From assembly GCA_009363875.1 (NCBI GenBank), contig CM018695.1:48469161-48533160 (forward strand): DNA of 64,000 nucleotides, written 5' to 3'. The stretch's first letter is position 1. Each line of letters starts with the position of its first letter. The stretch comes from Mikania micrantha (Eukaryota; Streptophyta; Magnoliopsida; Asterales; Asteraceae). This document shows, piece by piece, positions 22,990 to 35,960 of the stretch. Made by a program: the position numbers and the translations under genes. The notes under the pieces were generated by a model that was not told the origin of the DNA, ran no database searches, and was given only the letters and a program-made list of their open reading frames with translations.

Positions 22990-23852
22990 AGAGGGTTGAG
23001 TTATACTAAAAAACTTATTTCTCCTAAAAAATGTATCAAAAGATGTTTTACATTTTAGGCATGGTTTTTTATATTTTTAAATTAATACCTTGTGTACTGA
23101 AAAATAAGTTACACCAAAGAACCATGTCTTATATATTTTATATGTTTCTTAACAAACATTGGTTTTCAATTGAACGTCCACACAAACACACACGATGGGC
23201 AAATGATCAAATAAAAACTCATGTTTTCTGCAAGAACTTGATCAAATGAGGTCCAATTGAACCCATTCCAACAGCGTTGGAGTTGTCTACTTGAACTCTA
23301 ATTAGATATGTTCGGTTTAGCTTTTAAGGTTAGGTGCTTAGCTTTTTAGGTTTAACTTAACAATTTAGTTTTAGGGTTTAACTTGACGGTTTAGGCTTAG
23401 CTTCAAAGTCTAGTTTTTAGGGTTTAGCTTTAAAGTTTAGGCTTAGCTTTATAGTTCGTTGATCAAGTTTTAGCGAGTTTGCATAAAACAAAAGAACTAA
23501 TAAGAGTTTGACATGTGTCATGATAGTTTAGGTATAACATCTTATTTTACGTACTAAATTTTTATTTTTCTATAGTAGATTCTTCTTTTGTTCTGTATTT
23601 TTTTGTACTGGATTTTTGTGTTTTTTCAACTATATTTTTCTTTTTTGTACTGGATTTTTTTTGTGTTGGGTTTAATTTTTTTATTTATTTATTTTTGTAC
23701 TAGATTTTGGATATTTTGTATTGGATTTTTTTGTACTGGATTTTGTTTTTTTACTAGATTTTTGTTTTTATATTTTTAGCATACCACATGTCAAACTCCT
23801 ATTAGTTATTACTCTTATTAGGCAAAAATATATTTTTAGTGGATGCAACCCC
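22990..23852. mobile_element. TA-flanked foldback element A
   Basis: Starts GAGAGGGTTGAGTTATACTA and ends with the imperfect inverted match TAGTGGATGCAACCCC; TATATA tracts lie on both sides. Its interior shares phrases with element C (a TCCAATTGAACCCATT block and AGCTTTTAAGGTT-type runs) and holds a degenerate TTTTTTGTACTGGATTTT array at 23590-23770. No coding capacity. Confidence 0.6.
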
Positions 23853-23868
23853 TATATATATATATATA

Positions 23869-24236
23869 GTATTGGGATCATATAATAACCAACCTTAATT
23901 GCGGTAGCCCATTAACTCTGTCAAAATTAACCCAAATCTTTGAAAAAAGAATTTCATGGCCTTTAACCTTTATCATATATAAATGGTAGGGGTTTCTTTT
24001 TTGTGTTTTTTGCTAATTCATCACCGTTTAGGACCTTACATCAGTGTAAGTGCCGTAACAATAAATATGTACTTGCAGTGTAACGCAAACGTATGTGAAT
24101 TAGCAAAAACACAAAAAAGTAACCCCCTATTTATGTATAATAAAGGCCATGAAATTTTTTTTTCAAAGACTTGGGTTGATTTTGCCAGAATTAATGGGTT
24201 ACCGCAATTAATGTTGTTAACAACCGATCCTTACCC
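23869..24236. mobile_element. TA-flanked foldback element B
   Basis: The left half (AATTGCGGTAGCCCATTAACTC, then CTTTGAAAAAAGAATTTCATGG) is repeated in inverted form in the right half, so about 150 bp on each side can pair. It sits between TA tracts at 23853-23868 and 24237-24260. Confidence 0.7.
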
Positions 24237-24260
24237 TATATATATATATATATATATATA

Positions 24261-24684
24261 GGGAAAGATCAAATAAAAAGTTTACTTTGCCTAAGAAGGC
24301 TAAAAAGAATTTTTAAAACCTCGAAAACCGACCTAAACGAACTCCGATTGAACTTATTTCGATGGTGTTAGAATCGTCTCATCGAACTCTACAATATTAG
24401 CTTTTAAGTTTAAGCTTTAATAACTACTTTTAAAGTTTAGATTTTATGGTTTGCTTTTAGCTTTTTAGATTTTATCTTTAGGCTTATTGTTTGTTTTTAA
24501 AGTTTTGGTTTTAGTATTTGGGTTTATTGTTTACAATTTAATGTTTGTGTTTTAGGGTTTAACAAGCATGTTCCAATGATGCAAAAATGAATTCAATTGG
24601 AGTTTGTTTGGGTCGGTTTTCGTGTTTTTGAAAATCCTTCTTAGTCTTCTTAGGCAAAATAGTCTTTTTAGGGGAACCTTCCCC
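24261..24684. mobile_element. TA-flanked foldback element C
   Basis: Starts GGGAAAGATC and ends GGAACCTTCCCC. Inverted arms of well over 100 bp share TTTGCCTAAGAAG and CGAAAACCGACC. TA tracts flank both sides. It is related to element A. Confidence 0.7.
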
Positions 24685-24702
24685 TATATATATTATATAT
24701 AT

Positions 24703-26697
24703 AAAACATAGTATAAGTTACTTAGTTTTCTTTATCATAATTATATTACTTATCATTGTAATTATACAACTAATAAGCTCGTTAAGGCACACGAGCTTTA
24801 TTAAGATGGTTGTATGAAGTCCATGCTTGAGCTCGTTTCAAATCCTTGAGTAGCTAACAAGAGACTTGACTTTTTATAGTTTGATTACTTGCACTCATGC
24901 AGATTATAACTTACTTTGAAAAACTGATTTGTTGCAGAAATGAAACTTTAATAAGATGATTTGCAAAGATGAAAAGGGTCAAAACCAAGCTGTAGAAAGA
25001 AAGAAAGAAGTTGGGGTCAAAACCGAGCTGCAAAAGCAGATAACCCGTTAGTCCGTTACCCTGCTTATTTCATACATAATCTTCGTTTTTTTTTTAGTCT
25101 TGAAATGTGATAGCAAGATCGGACTGTACATTATCATGATTATTATTATTTTTTTCCTGTAATTTTGGTGTCTTTCTTTATGCATAAACCCAAATAGGAT
25201 TTTCGAGAAATTGTAGTTTATTATATTTTTAGTTAACTGCACAAGCCGTCCATATTTTTAATGTGAAACTAGTAATTTTAAGTGTCTGTGTGTTGCGGCC
25301 GTATAGAAACGAATAACAATTCGAATTTATACTCTTAAATGAAAATATATTTCGAACATAATTCGTTTCCTGATCAAATGTACGTCAAAACATAAACAAG
25401 ATAAAAAATATCAAAACTTATTTAATTGTGACTTGAGTTTCTTATTCAATCTTGTCTCGATTATCCTTTCATGTGGTTTTATAGTATGACTCAAGAGTTT
25501 AATCTTTGTATTTACCACAACATTACGTGTATTGTTCTTGTAGTGGGGAATTAAAATACTACTTCACTCATCCAGTATTTTACCGGTTTTAAGTATTGTG
25601 TTTGTTGGAATAACAATGTTTAAGCTTAATTAGTATCTGTGTTTTGATAATAGCCAATTATGAATGACTTAAAATATAATTAGTTTATTAAAGATAAATA
25701 AATATATGTCACATACAAATTTTAAACACTTTATTAATTATCCTTGAGAAATTCAAAACAATATTACATGATAATGTTATGAATCAGGATATTTAATAAA
25801 ATAATAAACCAAAAGCCAAATAAAATGGTTTTTATAAATCAAGCTTAAAAATATAAAAACTTTTATAGTTATAAAAACCATTTATAAGAAACTTCTATAA
25901 ATCTCAATTATTTTTATAAATATTTGAAATCCAAATACTCTTGCTAAGTGTTTTTCAATTAATAGATATGAATCTTTAAATCTTTCATTGAATACACAGT
26001 TACAACAAAAATATAAATCATTTTGACAAAAGTAAAAAGTTTACATCAAAGGATCGAATTATCTACTAGGAAAAAAAATTGTAACACTTACTTCAAACGA
26101 TATAATAATTTGAATGAATCAATCTAATCCTTACTTTGTGCCATTTATTCTTTCATTTTTGCCAGAGTGTTGTGTCCGCTACTCCAATGCCATTACGCCA
26201 TTACTTCATTACTTTCGGCCTCAGACTTCAGTAGCTTACTCAGCAACTTGTTCATCAAAAATTTCCTGCATTTCAAAACCTTGAAAGTGAAATAGAAATA
26301 GAAATTATTAATTATTTTAGTTTTGAACAAAATCTTAATCAATAAATCCTATCAAAACAATGTTAAGAGATTGAATCAGGACACTCGTAAAACAAAAACT
26401 ACAAATTAATAAGAATGGCAAACTAAGAACAAATTGGTTCTAAGATTTTAAATTGACGAATATGAAATCAGACAGCATAAACATGGCAACATGTATGTAA
26501 TTAATGTTATGATAAGCTATTTCTTTTTTTTTTTTTGAAACACTTCATGATATCCTTGGCCAACACTACATAATTTCTCTACCCGACTATGAAAATCCAC
26601 ATGATTTTTGCTTACTTCCTTCAACCTTGATGGGCCAGTTAAAACATCAAAACCAGAAGGGATTAAAAAAATAATTGCAATTAGTTGTCGAATTTTC
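24703..26697. other. AT-rich intergenic stretch
   Basis: No gene recognised. A near-duplicate pair GGGTCAAAACC(A/G)AGCTG occurs at 24978-24995 and 25014-25031. Short open frames here lack domains. Confidence 0.4.
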
Positions 26698-27251
26698 TGT
26701 TGGATATGAAGACGAATAGAAGAAATTTTAGAACAGAGAATCGCGAATTGATTTGTTTAAAACGTGATTATCTTAGAGTCGTGATAACAATCACTCTCAG
26801 AAAAAATCGATTTGTGGCACACCCAAATCGTTGTAATAGGATAAAACTAAGATTGTAGAGAAAGAATATGAAAAAGATGAGAGAGAGGCGGTGCCCTAGA
26901 AACTTCTCGCTGATAATCAAAAAAGACCGAGCATGTCTGTATATATTTATTCTTCTTTTGAAAACTTCTTTTCTCACTTAAAAGAACAAACGGGCAGGAT
27001 CCTTTAATTAATATGTGGCCAAATCAATTATCCATACTAATATAATTATTACAAGCCCAATTTTGCTACTAACAATAATATTATTCAATAATAACATTAT
27101 TATTATTATTATACCAAATCTATACATTACAGTATTAGTTTAAACGAATCCATCTCCATCTTCAAATTCGTTAATAACCAACATTGTTCACTCGATCAAA
27201 GTGAATCCAATATTACAAAATCTATATTGATAATTAATAAAATTACCAACA
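26698..27251 (-). repeat. 3' LTR of the decayed minus-strand Copia
   Basis: On the plus strand it runs TGTTGGATATG...ACCAACA. On the minus strand the internal side is preceded by a polypurine tract (ATGGGGGAGGAA, plus strand 27251-27263), as expected of a 3' LTR. A minus-strand TATA (AAATATATAC) lies near 26940-26950. The matching 5' LTR is missing. Confidence 0.75.
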
Positions 27252-30200
27252 TTCCTCCCCCATTTTAGTAATATCAATAATCAACTATACATATCTCTCA
27301 TACTAACAAATTTATGCATAAATGAAAATATCCTAGGGATTGAATTTTCACATTAGTATATCACACGATTCAAATATTCGAATATCAAAGGTGTATAACG
27401 GATTGAACCATTGTTATTCAATTGAATACCTGAAGGTAATATACACATAAATTTACATATTCATTGTTCTCACTTGACACGATATTTTACTAGCTTGTGT
27501 CATAATCCTTCAATGAGTATATCAAAGTTCAAGTCCATAACTTCTTGAAGCAACTAAACTTTATACTCATATAGGTAGTCCTTTAGATTCTTGCACCTGC
27601 AAATGCAATTTTTAAAGAACTATTAAGAAGTAAACTTCAACCTACTCATATCTTGCAATCTGAACACATACCTTGGAATGATTAAATAATGTGTTCTAAT
27701 GTCTTTACAACAAGCTTTCCTCATTGAATTCAACATCTAACATTGTATTAGATGGTAATTGGGTGTCTTGTCATAAGATAATTTTAAATGGACTTTAGAC
27801 CCATCCCTATAGCTGATCTTTTCACGAGATATCTAGTTAGCCCTTTGATTAGATGATCAGCCATATTAAATTCTGATTTAACAAATTGTATAGATATCAC
27901 ACCATTAATGATTAATTCCCTAATCATGCTATGTCTAACACCCAGGTGTCTTGACTTTCCATTATAAACATGATTATAAGCTTTAGCCAATGTAGCTGCA
28001 CTATCACATTTGATAGATATGGGTGATATCGGCTTAGACCACAGTGGAATCTCATAAATCATATTTTTGAGCCATTCGGCTTCCTTACCAGCTGCAACCA
28101 AAGCTACAAACTCAGATTCCATTGTTGAATTCGTGATGCAAGTTTGTTTCTTAGATGCCCAAGTAATTGCTCCTCCACCAAGAAGGAATACCTAACCACT
28201 AGTAGATGAATGATCTTCTACATTTGTAATCCAACTGGCATCAGAATAACCTTCTATTACAGAAGGAAAACCTAAAAAACACAATTCATGGTTCATTGTT
28301 CCCTTTAAATATTGTAGCAATCTATTCACAGCCTGCCAATGATGTGTACTAGGATTACTAGTAAATCTACTTAGTTTTCCTACAACATATGCTATTTCTG
28401 GTCTGGTGCTAATCATAGCATACATTAGACACCCGATCACCTTAGCATATTGCAGCTGAGAAATAGAGTTGCCTTTATTATGCATTAACTTGATATTTGA
28501 ATCTATTGGAGTACTGACTATGGAACAATCTAGGTGATTGAATTTTTTAACACCTTCTTAATATAATGAGACTGTGTCAATGAAATTCCATGTTTGCGTC
28601 TCTTTATCTTTATTCCTAGGATAACATCAGCCTCTCCTAAATCATTCATATCAAAATTTGATGACAATAAGTTCTTTGTTTCATCGATTTGTGCTTGGTC
28701 AGTGCCAAATATAAGCATGTCATCTACATATAAACAAATAATGACTCCTTTTCCTGAGGAATCAAGTTTGTTATAAACACACTTGTCAGCTTGGTACAAA
28801 AGAAACCCATTAGACAAGATTACCTCATCAAATTTATGATGCCATTGTTTAGGTGCTTGTTTCAGACCATACAATGATTTGATGACTTTACACACCTTGT
28901 GCTTATTTCCTGGTAGCACAAAACCTTCCGGTTGTTTCATATACACTTCTTCATCTAATTCACCATTTAGAAAGTTGTTTTTACATCCATCTGATGAATT
29001 AAAAAATTATGAATTGAAGCAAGTGCAATTAACAACCTTATAGTTGATATTCTAGCAATAGGTGCATAAGTGTCAAAGAAGTCGATCCCTTCTTTCTGTC
29101 TAAAGCCTTGAATGATCAACCTGGCTTTAAACTTATCAATGCTACTATCCACCTTCATTTTCCTTTTGAATATCCATCTACAACCCAATGGTTTGCATCC
29201 AGGGGTAAATCTGTCAGTTTCCAAATATTGTTTTGCATGATGGAATCCATCTCATCTTGTATGGCTTCTTTCCAGAAGGCCACATCTCTAGAAGCCATAG
29301 CTTCTTAATAATTCCTTGGATCATCCTCAATATTGTAATAGTAATGAATATGAGATTCAACTCTTTCCCTTGTACCTTCAACTAAATATAGGTGAAAATC
29401 ATCTTCAAATGACTTGGTCTTTCTAACCCTACTACTTTTCCTAGGTGCATTGGAAAGTACATTAAAGGTACTAGTAGAAGCATTAACTGAAGGATTAGCT
29501 TCAGCCAAAGTTCTCAAGCTGTGAGGCATATCTTTCAACCTTGGTACAGAAGTAAATCGGTTCTCATTTCCAAAATCAACATCTCTTGATTCAATTACAG
29601 TGTGAACTGACACGTAATCATTTGGTTCTACTACATAGAACCTATACACAGGAGAGTGTTCAACATATCCAATAAATATGCAGTCAATGCCCCGTTCACC
29701 TAAAGTTCTTCTTTTAGGTTCGGTAATCCTTACCACAGCTTTACAGCCTCAAGCCCTAAGGTAACTTAGTTTTGGAGTTTTCTTGTTCCAAAGTTCATAT
29801 GGAGTTGTCTTGGATTGTTTATTGGGAATCTTGTTTAACAAATAGCAGGTTGTTAACATAGCCTCCCCCTAAAAACCTTCACCTAACCCTATAAACGACA
29901 ACATGGAATTTACCATTTCTTTTAATGTCTCATTCTTTCGTTCTGCAACACCATTTTGTTGTGGTGTGTAAGGTGCTGTTGTTTGGTGTATTATACCAGT
30001 TGAATGAAAATAAACTGGATCATAATATTCCCCACCTCTATCAGTACGAAGACTTTTTATCAAACCATTTTGATGAAGCTCTACCTCTTATTTATAAATT
30101 TTAAATTTATCAAGAGCTTTGTCTTTAAAATGCAATAGATAAATATAGCAAAATCTAGATGCATCATCTTGAAGGTAATAACATATTTTTTATTTCCTAA

Positions 30201-30842
30201 GGAAGGGGTGCTATGAAAATCACACAAATCCGAGTGTATGAGTTCTAGTATTTTAGAATTTCTTTTAACATTTTGAAATGGTTTTCTAATAATTTTAGTC
30301 AACTTACATGTGTGACGTATAGTTTCTTACATATCAAAACCCAGTATAAGACTCATTTTGTACATTTCTTTCATTTTATAATAATTCACACGAATTCCAG
30401 GAACATACAATACTTTGTCTAATACAAGTTCCTTACTAGAAGTAAACATAATATTAACAGTTCCTGCTCCTTTGATGGGTTCGGTGGCTACATTTCCCAT
30501 TCGTAATACAGATCCATCTTCAATGTATTTTAAACTTGTAAACCATTTAGGATCTTTACAAAAGTGACATGTTGGCCCTGAATCCACCCACCAAGCTAGT
30601 AAATCATCTTGTGTATAACAAGATTCAGACACAAATGTTACATAATTCATAAAAGAATGAAACATTGAATTCCAATTTAACATTTGTTTGGATGTGCTAC
30701 TGTTACGTTTTTTAGGTCCATTATTTAGATTATTGTTTACTAAACAATTGGGCCTTATATTATTAGATTTACGTGGCTGATGATATTCAATCATAGAGCC
30801 AAAAGCCAAATTATTGCTAGCAACTTTATTGCAATTATTCAT
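27252..30842 (-). mobile_element. Decayed Copia retrotransposon, 5'-truncated
   Basis: Reading minus from 30842: protease region with VDSGPTCHF (about 30590), integrase start (30081-30302) and integrase core with LRTDRGGEYY and NGVAERKNE (29869-30063). Next come a pol connector (29305-29736), RT with QMDVKTTF (near 28970), a 1-base deletion right after it, and YVDDM (about 28715). RNase H follows with GYSDASW (28192-28485) and TMESEF...DSAATLAKA (27784-28122). Several stops separate these blocks. Gag and the 5' LTR are absent, so it cannot move by itself. It ends at the polypurine tract and LTR at 26698-27251. Confidence 0.9.
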
Positions 30843-30879
30843 ACTTGAAGCAATATCCGACTTTGTTCACATCAGAACC

Positions 30880-31010
30880 ATAAACTACAAACACATCAGT
30901 ATTCAAAATGGTAGAGAAACTGCTTCATGAGAGACAAACATACCTTACCCCTACCACAAAATGGTAGAGAAACTGCTTCGTGAGAGAAATCCGGCTCAAA
31001 AGTTTTCTAA
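30880..31010 (-). repeat. SINE/RTE-tail-like fragment
   Basis: On the minus strand it reads GAGCCGG..., then GCAGTTTCTCTACCATTTTG and GGTAGGGGTAAGG. This is the widespread plant repeat tail also seen at 49370-49500 and 55715-55835. The GTAGAGAAACTGCTTC segment is present twice. Confidence 0.5.
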
Positions 31011-31069
31011 AATTTTGAAATGCTTGTTTTTTTCTTGTTATACACACACACATTATGATTATTATGATT

Positions 31070-31800
31070 AATAATAGTATTGTTGTTGTTGTTGTTGTTA
31101 TTTTTTGAGAACGTATCATGAGGCAACACAACAACATAACATAAAGACACAAAGTTATGTAAAAAATAAACAGGCATAGTACAAGCATAAGTATACGCAA
31201 GCAAAAAACGGTGCAAAATGATATACATGGAAGAAAAATTAGCCTAGGTATATCCCACTAGGTGGCCAAATAGTTGGGTAGTAAAGGAACCTATGCAACC
31301 AAAGCAACACAAATCCAAAGGGACCTACAGTAGACTCCACATAAGCAAGCCAATGACACACACCTATCCTACCTAACACTAGTGCCACTAACCTATCTCC
31401 TAACCAAGCTATGCTTCTCTCGCTTTTATCTAAATATCCATGAATTCCTATCATTGATCATGTCCTTAGAGAGGTGCAATTCTGACAAATCCTGGCGAAT
31501 CTACTCATCCCATGTCAACCTAGGTCGGCGTCTGTACCTTTTCACCACCATGGTGAGGTTCTCTACTCTTTGTACAGGCCCTGTCAAGTCTCTTCTCTTC
31601 ACATTTCCGAACCATCTCAATCTTCCTTCTTTTACTTTGTATGAGATGCATGTTACTCCCAATCTTTTCCTGATGACTTCGTTCCTTATTCAGTCGATCT
31701 GTGTGTGCCCATACATCCATCTTAACATTCTCATCTCTGTCATCTCCAATTTTCTTTCCTGAATCTTCTTTATTTGCATATATGTTCATTTGGGTCAATT
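31070..31800 (-). mobile_element. RTE-type LINE, 3' end of ORF2
   Basis: The minus strand encodes the C-terminal block usual in plant RTE/non-LTR reverse transcriptases: DVWAHTDRLNKERSHQEKIG (31683-31742), then RRRPRLTWDE and a D-L-S-E-LHLSKDM..DRN.W series near 31440-31540. Stops interrupt it. After about 300 bp of 3' UTR it ends in an (AAC)n tail (plus strand TTGTTGTTG at 31080-31100), as RTE elements do. Only the 3' end is present, the usual result of incomplete reverse transcription. Confidence 0.8.
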
Positions 31801-33267
31801 CAAATTATATAGCAAGTCAATTTATATTTACTAACTCCTTGTGTATAAAGTGTGGGACCCGTATATTACAATGAATAATAACTGGTAACCTTCATTCCTT
31901 ATACTGTATCCTCAAGAACAACTACATGCTAGAGTTAATAAATACATGATTAAAGAAATAAAAATAAATATGCCTATTATATCAAGCATATAAATACTAA
32001 GTAAAAAATAAAACTTTTTCTATTATTGTATATCTAGACAGACCTAAACAAACCTTATGTCAGAATATAGATGTCAAAAGCTACATCATATAAGATCAAA
32101 ATATATTGCTAGAACTTAAATGGACATTTAAACCTTTTTGTTAGATTAACATCATGAAAAGACAAAAACTTAAAAAATTCAATGAAAACAAATGTCAAAT
32201 CTAAACTTGATCTCAATCCTGTTCAAAAATAAAATCAAAATGTGGTATAACCATTATTCCAATCAGTTAAATTTAGCTAAAATGAAAGACAATCACAAAA
32301 CTTAAAATCAAATAAAGTAGAGCCATGTTTAAGAGTTAGAAAAGTAAAGATAAACCCATGTATTATAATACAAGAAGTTGATTAATGGAGTTGTTCCTAG
32401 ATTCATAAAAACCATTTTCATGTTAAATTCATAGCATTTCAAAATTAAAGATGTAGATTTCTTTGCGCATAAATCTAATAGGTTCAATGAACGAATATCC
32501 AACCAGAATAAACATTCGCCTTTCAAAACAACATGTGACTCAAGCCTGGTCATATATTACAATATAGTAAATTAGTTTATACACTTACTAAATGCTTTCA
32601 CTTATGGTATTCATAAACGGTAAACCACAAATAAAAGGTTGCAATTCTTAATATTCCAAAATCAAAGATATTAACTTATATACAAGATATTAACTTATAT
32701 ACACTGTTTGAAACACAACATGTAACTCACTATAAAATCAATCAAGTGCAAGCAGTTGCTAAAGTTGAACAACTTTTCATTTAATTTTTTAACATTAATC
32801 ATAAATACATTAAAGCAGAGCAAAAAAATAATAAGAAGAAAGAAAGAGTAAGAACAAAAGGTAAACTGAAGATAATGGTCCAGACAATAAGATATATACA
32901 CCTAGAGAAAAAAAAGAATTAAAGATGAAATCAGAGGATATAAAATCAAATCATACCAAAGAAAAAATTAAACAGGTTTATGATGATTTGCTAGATAATA
33001 ATCTGAAAAACGTACAGAAAAATGAAGGATACATATATATTAGGGCAAAAAAAATAGAAAATATCAAAATAAATGATACTGAAATTGAAGAATAAGTAGA
33101 AAAGAAATGCACAAGATGAAGTTATATATGAGAATCAATGCAAAAAACGATTGCAAATTAGCAATATTAAGTACAAAATAACGTATGTCAAAACACAAAA
33201 CAATGGAACTTACATTCATTGTTCTGAGATTCTTTGTGTAATCGTCTTATGACAATAAACGATAATT
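31801..33267. other. AT-rich intergenic stretch
   Basis: No gene, RNA or defined repeat recognised. It is the sequence into which the LTR at 33273 inserted. Confidence 0.45.
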
Positions 33268-34680
33268 ATATTTGTCACACCCCCAAATTTCCACGTTCGG
33301 TGTCAGTCCGCATGGGTGTGACGTGGCCTGGATCACAGCTCAAGGTCATATAGAACGACTCTATATGAGTTACACAATCACACAGATTTGTAAAATAATG
33401 CAAGTTTCAATAATACGCAGCGGAAAATGTTTAATATTAAAAGCAGCGGAAATAAAGAGTAATACAGCGGAAAGTAAATTGTTTAAGACACTACATGATT
33501 AATGTTGTTTTAAAAGACATAATTCAAACATAAGCCTAGGACACGAGTCTATATGCCAGCCAGACTCCTTAGTGCTTCCTTGTGCGCATCCTAGCTTGGG
33601 TTCCATCAGTTACCTGAGAATACATGCGAAAAGTGTTAACTAAAAAGTTGGTGAGTTCACAGGTTTAGACAGACTGAAATAGTAAACAAACATATACTGG
33701 GTATGTTAAGTTTAGTGGTTGGATACTACAATCCGTGGAGTGTGTCAGTTCATCTTACCGAAACTCGACTGTTTCCATTTGCCTCCGCGCGTCATCGCTG
33801 AACCCGACATCAACATCGAAATTATACTCATTATGACCTCCAGTCAACATTGGTGCCGAGTGGGGTTAGTGTAACAACAGTGCCGAAACCGGTGCCGGAA
33901 CAGTGATCGCAACAGTAGCACGAACAGTAAACGGACACAAACTATACACATTCTATTCTATTTCATGTTCATATCGATAGTCAAAGTCGATTCACATTAT
34001 CAAACAACAGATTCATAAACATTCAGCAGAAACTAAGTACAGAACAATGGTTCTTGAGTCAGGTAATTATCTGAAAACCCTGAACCATCATGGGTTTATT
34101 TGTTAGGATCTATTAGGATAGCACGTATGTGAGGATAATCAAAATAATACAATAACAGTTGTTGTTACGGAATGCTAAACTGACGAACTATTCGTATAGG
34201 TGACGATCTGTACAAATAGATCGGATAGTTTAATGGTCTAAAACGATGATTGTAAAGTAGACAACAAAATCAGAAAGTGAAACGTACGATCGGGTTCGTA
34301 CAATTAGCGCTCTGTACGAAAACGCGCGTAAGTGACGTTTTCTGATGAAACGAAATGAAAGACGATTCAAACGGTTATAAAGTTAAGGAAATAAAATATT
34401 TCCTGTTTTACAATTTTGAAACTCCTCATAAATAAATTAAAGCAAAATTATTTTAAATTTAGACGCGTAAACCATAACACGCGAATAAATAATAAAACGC
34501 GTAAAATTTATGAGTTTCGATAAATAAATTAGGAAAATAACAATTAATATTATTACTAGAAATAAACACTTCCCAAACGCATAAAATATAACCTTTTATT
34601 TAGATTACGTAATTACACGCGTTATGATTCGGAAACGCGATGAAAACGCGAACCGAGCAAACGAAACGAACCCGAATACC

Positions 34681-34694
34681 CTCGGGGTATATAA
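34681..34694 (+). promoter_or_regulatory. LTR promoter core CTCGGGGTATATAA
   Basis: A TATA box about 810 bp from the LTR start, followed 35-80 bp later by a CT-rich tract typical of plant initiator (Y-patch) regions. The core is shared with 8691-8705 and 62358-62371. Confidence 0.7.
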
Positions 34695-35139
34695 GCGTGG
34701 GAAGAACTAAATTCTTTCATTTTCACACATCTCCCTCTCTCTCTAGCACTCTCTCCCGTCACCTCTCTCTCTCTAAAGTTTTTCATCTTCAACCTTCAAG
34801 ATCTCACTCGTTTGGAGACGAAATCGGGCGTTCTTGGTATCCACGCGAAGCTCTCATCATCCTCTTCAAGGAAGTACAATCGATTTGTAGATTTGACCAA
34901 CCGATTTTGAGGTATGGATGTTTAAAGGTTCGAATATTTAGGGTCTTCATTTGTATTGTTGTAGTTGTTCGACCCACACACACACACAACCGGTTTAGGA
35001 TCTTTGTACACAAAACACACATTTAGGCAACATTCTAACATGAATGTCGACCCAAGGAACGACCTTGTCTGGATTAGAGCTCGAAAATGGTGTTGTTGCA
35101 GGTAGGGTTCGTGGGTGAAGCTGGAAAAGAAGAGGGCGG

Positions 35140-35650
35140 CCGAACCTGTTTAATCAGCTATTAGCCGAACCCTTTACTCTACGAACCTAATACATTACTG
35201 GCCGAACCTTATCAAGAGTGGCGAACCATGCATAACCCATCCCAGCCGAACCCTAAGCGGCATTTTGTTAGCCGAACTCTATCCCAGGAACGAACCTTGC
35301 TTCATGAAGACGAACCCTTGACCACGGTGCATGTTAGCCGAACCTTTGATGCATGGGGCGAACCTTTCCCATTTAGGCATGAAGAGCCGAACTATACCCA
35401 ATAGGTTCGCTGCATGTTACAATTGTTTTCAATAGTTAGCCGAACCCTAAGGTGGCGAGCCTTGTCGAACAGCCTTCCCCGAACCCGGTTGGCGAACCTA
35501 GGGATCACTTGAGCCGAACCATTTCACGAAAAAATGACCAGGGCCGAACCTTTCCTTCAACGAACCTATATGATGCCAACTAATGATCACAGCCGAACCC
35601 TACTAATCCTAAACTGTTGGCCGAACCTATCCCTCATTCCCCAAAGGTTC
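35140..35650 (+). repeat. GCCGAACC word array inside LTR
   Basis: I count over 20 CGAAC words (mostly GCCGAACC or ACGAACC) in about 510 bp on the LTR sense strand, with only two or three inverted GGTTCG copies. Spacing varies from about 10 to 45 bp. Confidence 0.85.
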
Positions 35651-35709
35651 GCTGCCCAATATAATCATTCTAGCATCTCTCGGCCTAGTGACATTTGGCC
35701 ACGGTCACT

Positions 35710-35960
35710 AGCCGGCCCAAGTGTCTATTGGCCCAATCCAATTGTTTAACCCATTCGGCCCAATGTTCTAACCGGCCAAGTGCCATGTTGGCCCAATAGA
35801 CCATGGTCCTTGTAAACCGGCCCAAACACTTGACTTAAACCATACATGTTGAATTCGGCCCATTTGCATCCACTCGGCCCACATAACATTCGACCCATTT
35901 GGTTTAACTTAAATAGATAGTTTATTCGGCCCAAACAGAAGCTTGATAAGGCCCACAAGA
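35710..35960 (+). repeat. GGCCCA word array inside LTR
   Basis: Nine exact GGCCCA hexamers, all on the sense strand, often preceded by TTC or TT (TTCGGCCCA). Same position and strand as the array at 7238-7900. Confidence 0.8.

Noticed and set aside
31007..31228. Poly-Asn/Thr open frames
   Set aside because: Product of the (TTG/AAC)n tail of the LINE.
34640..35026. A 128-aa open frame just after the LTR TATA box
   Set aside because: It covers the promoter and CT-rich initiator of a solo LTR and has no homologous counterpart in the 4897-9478 copy.
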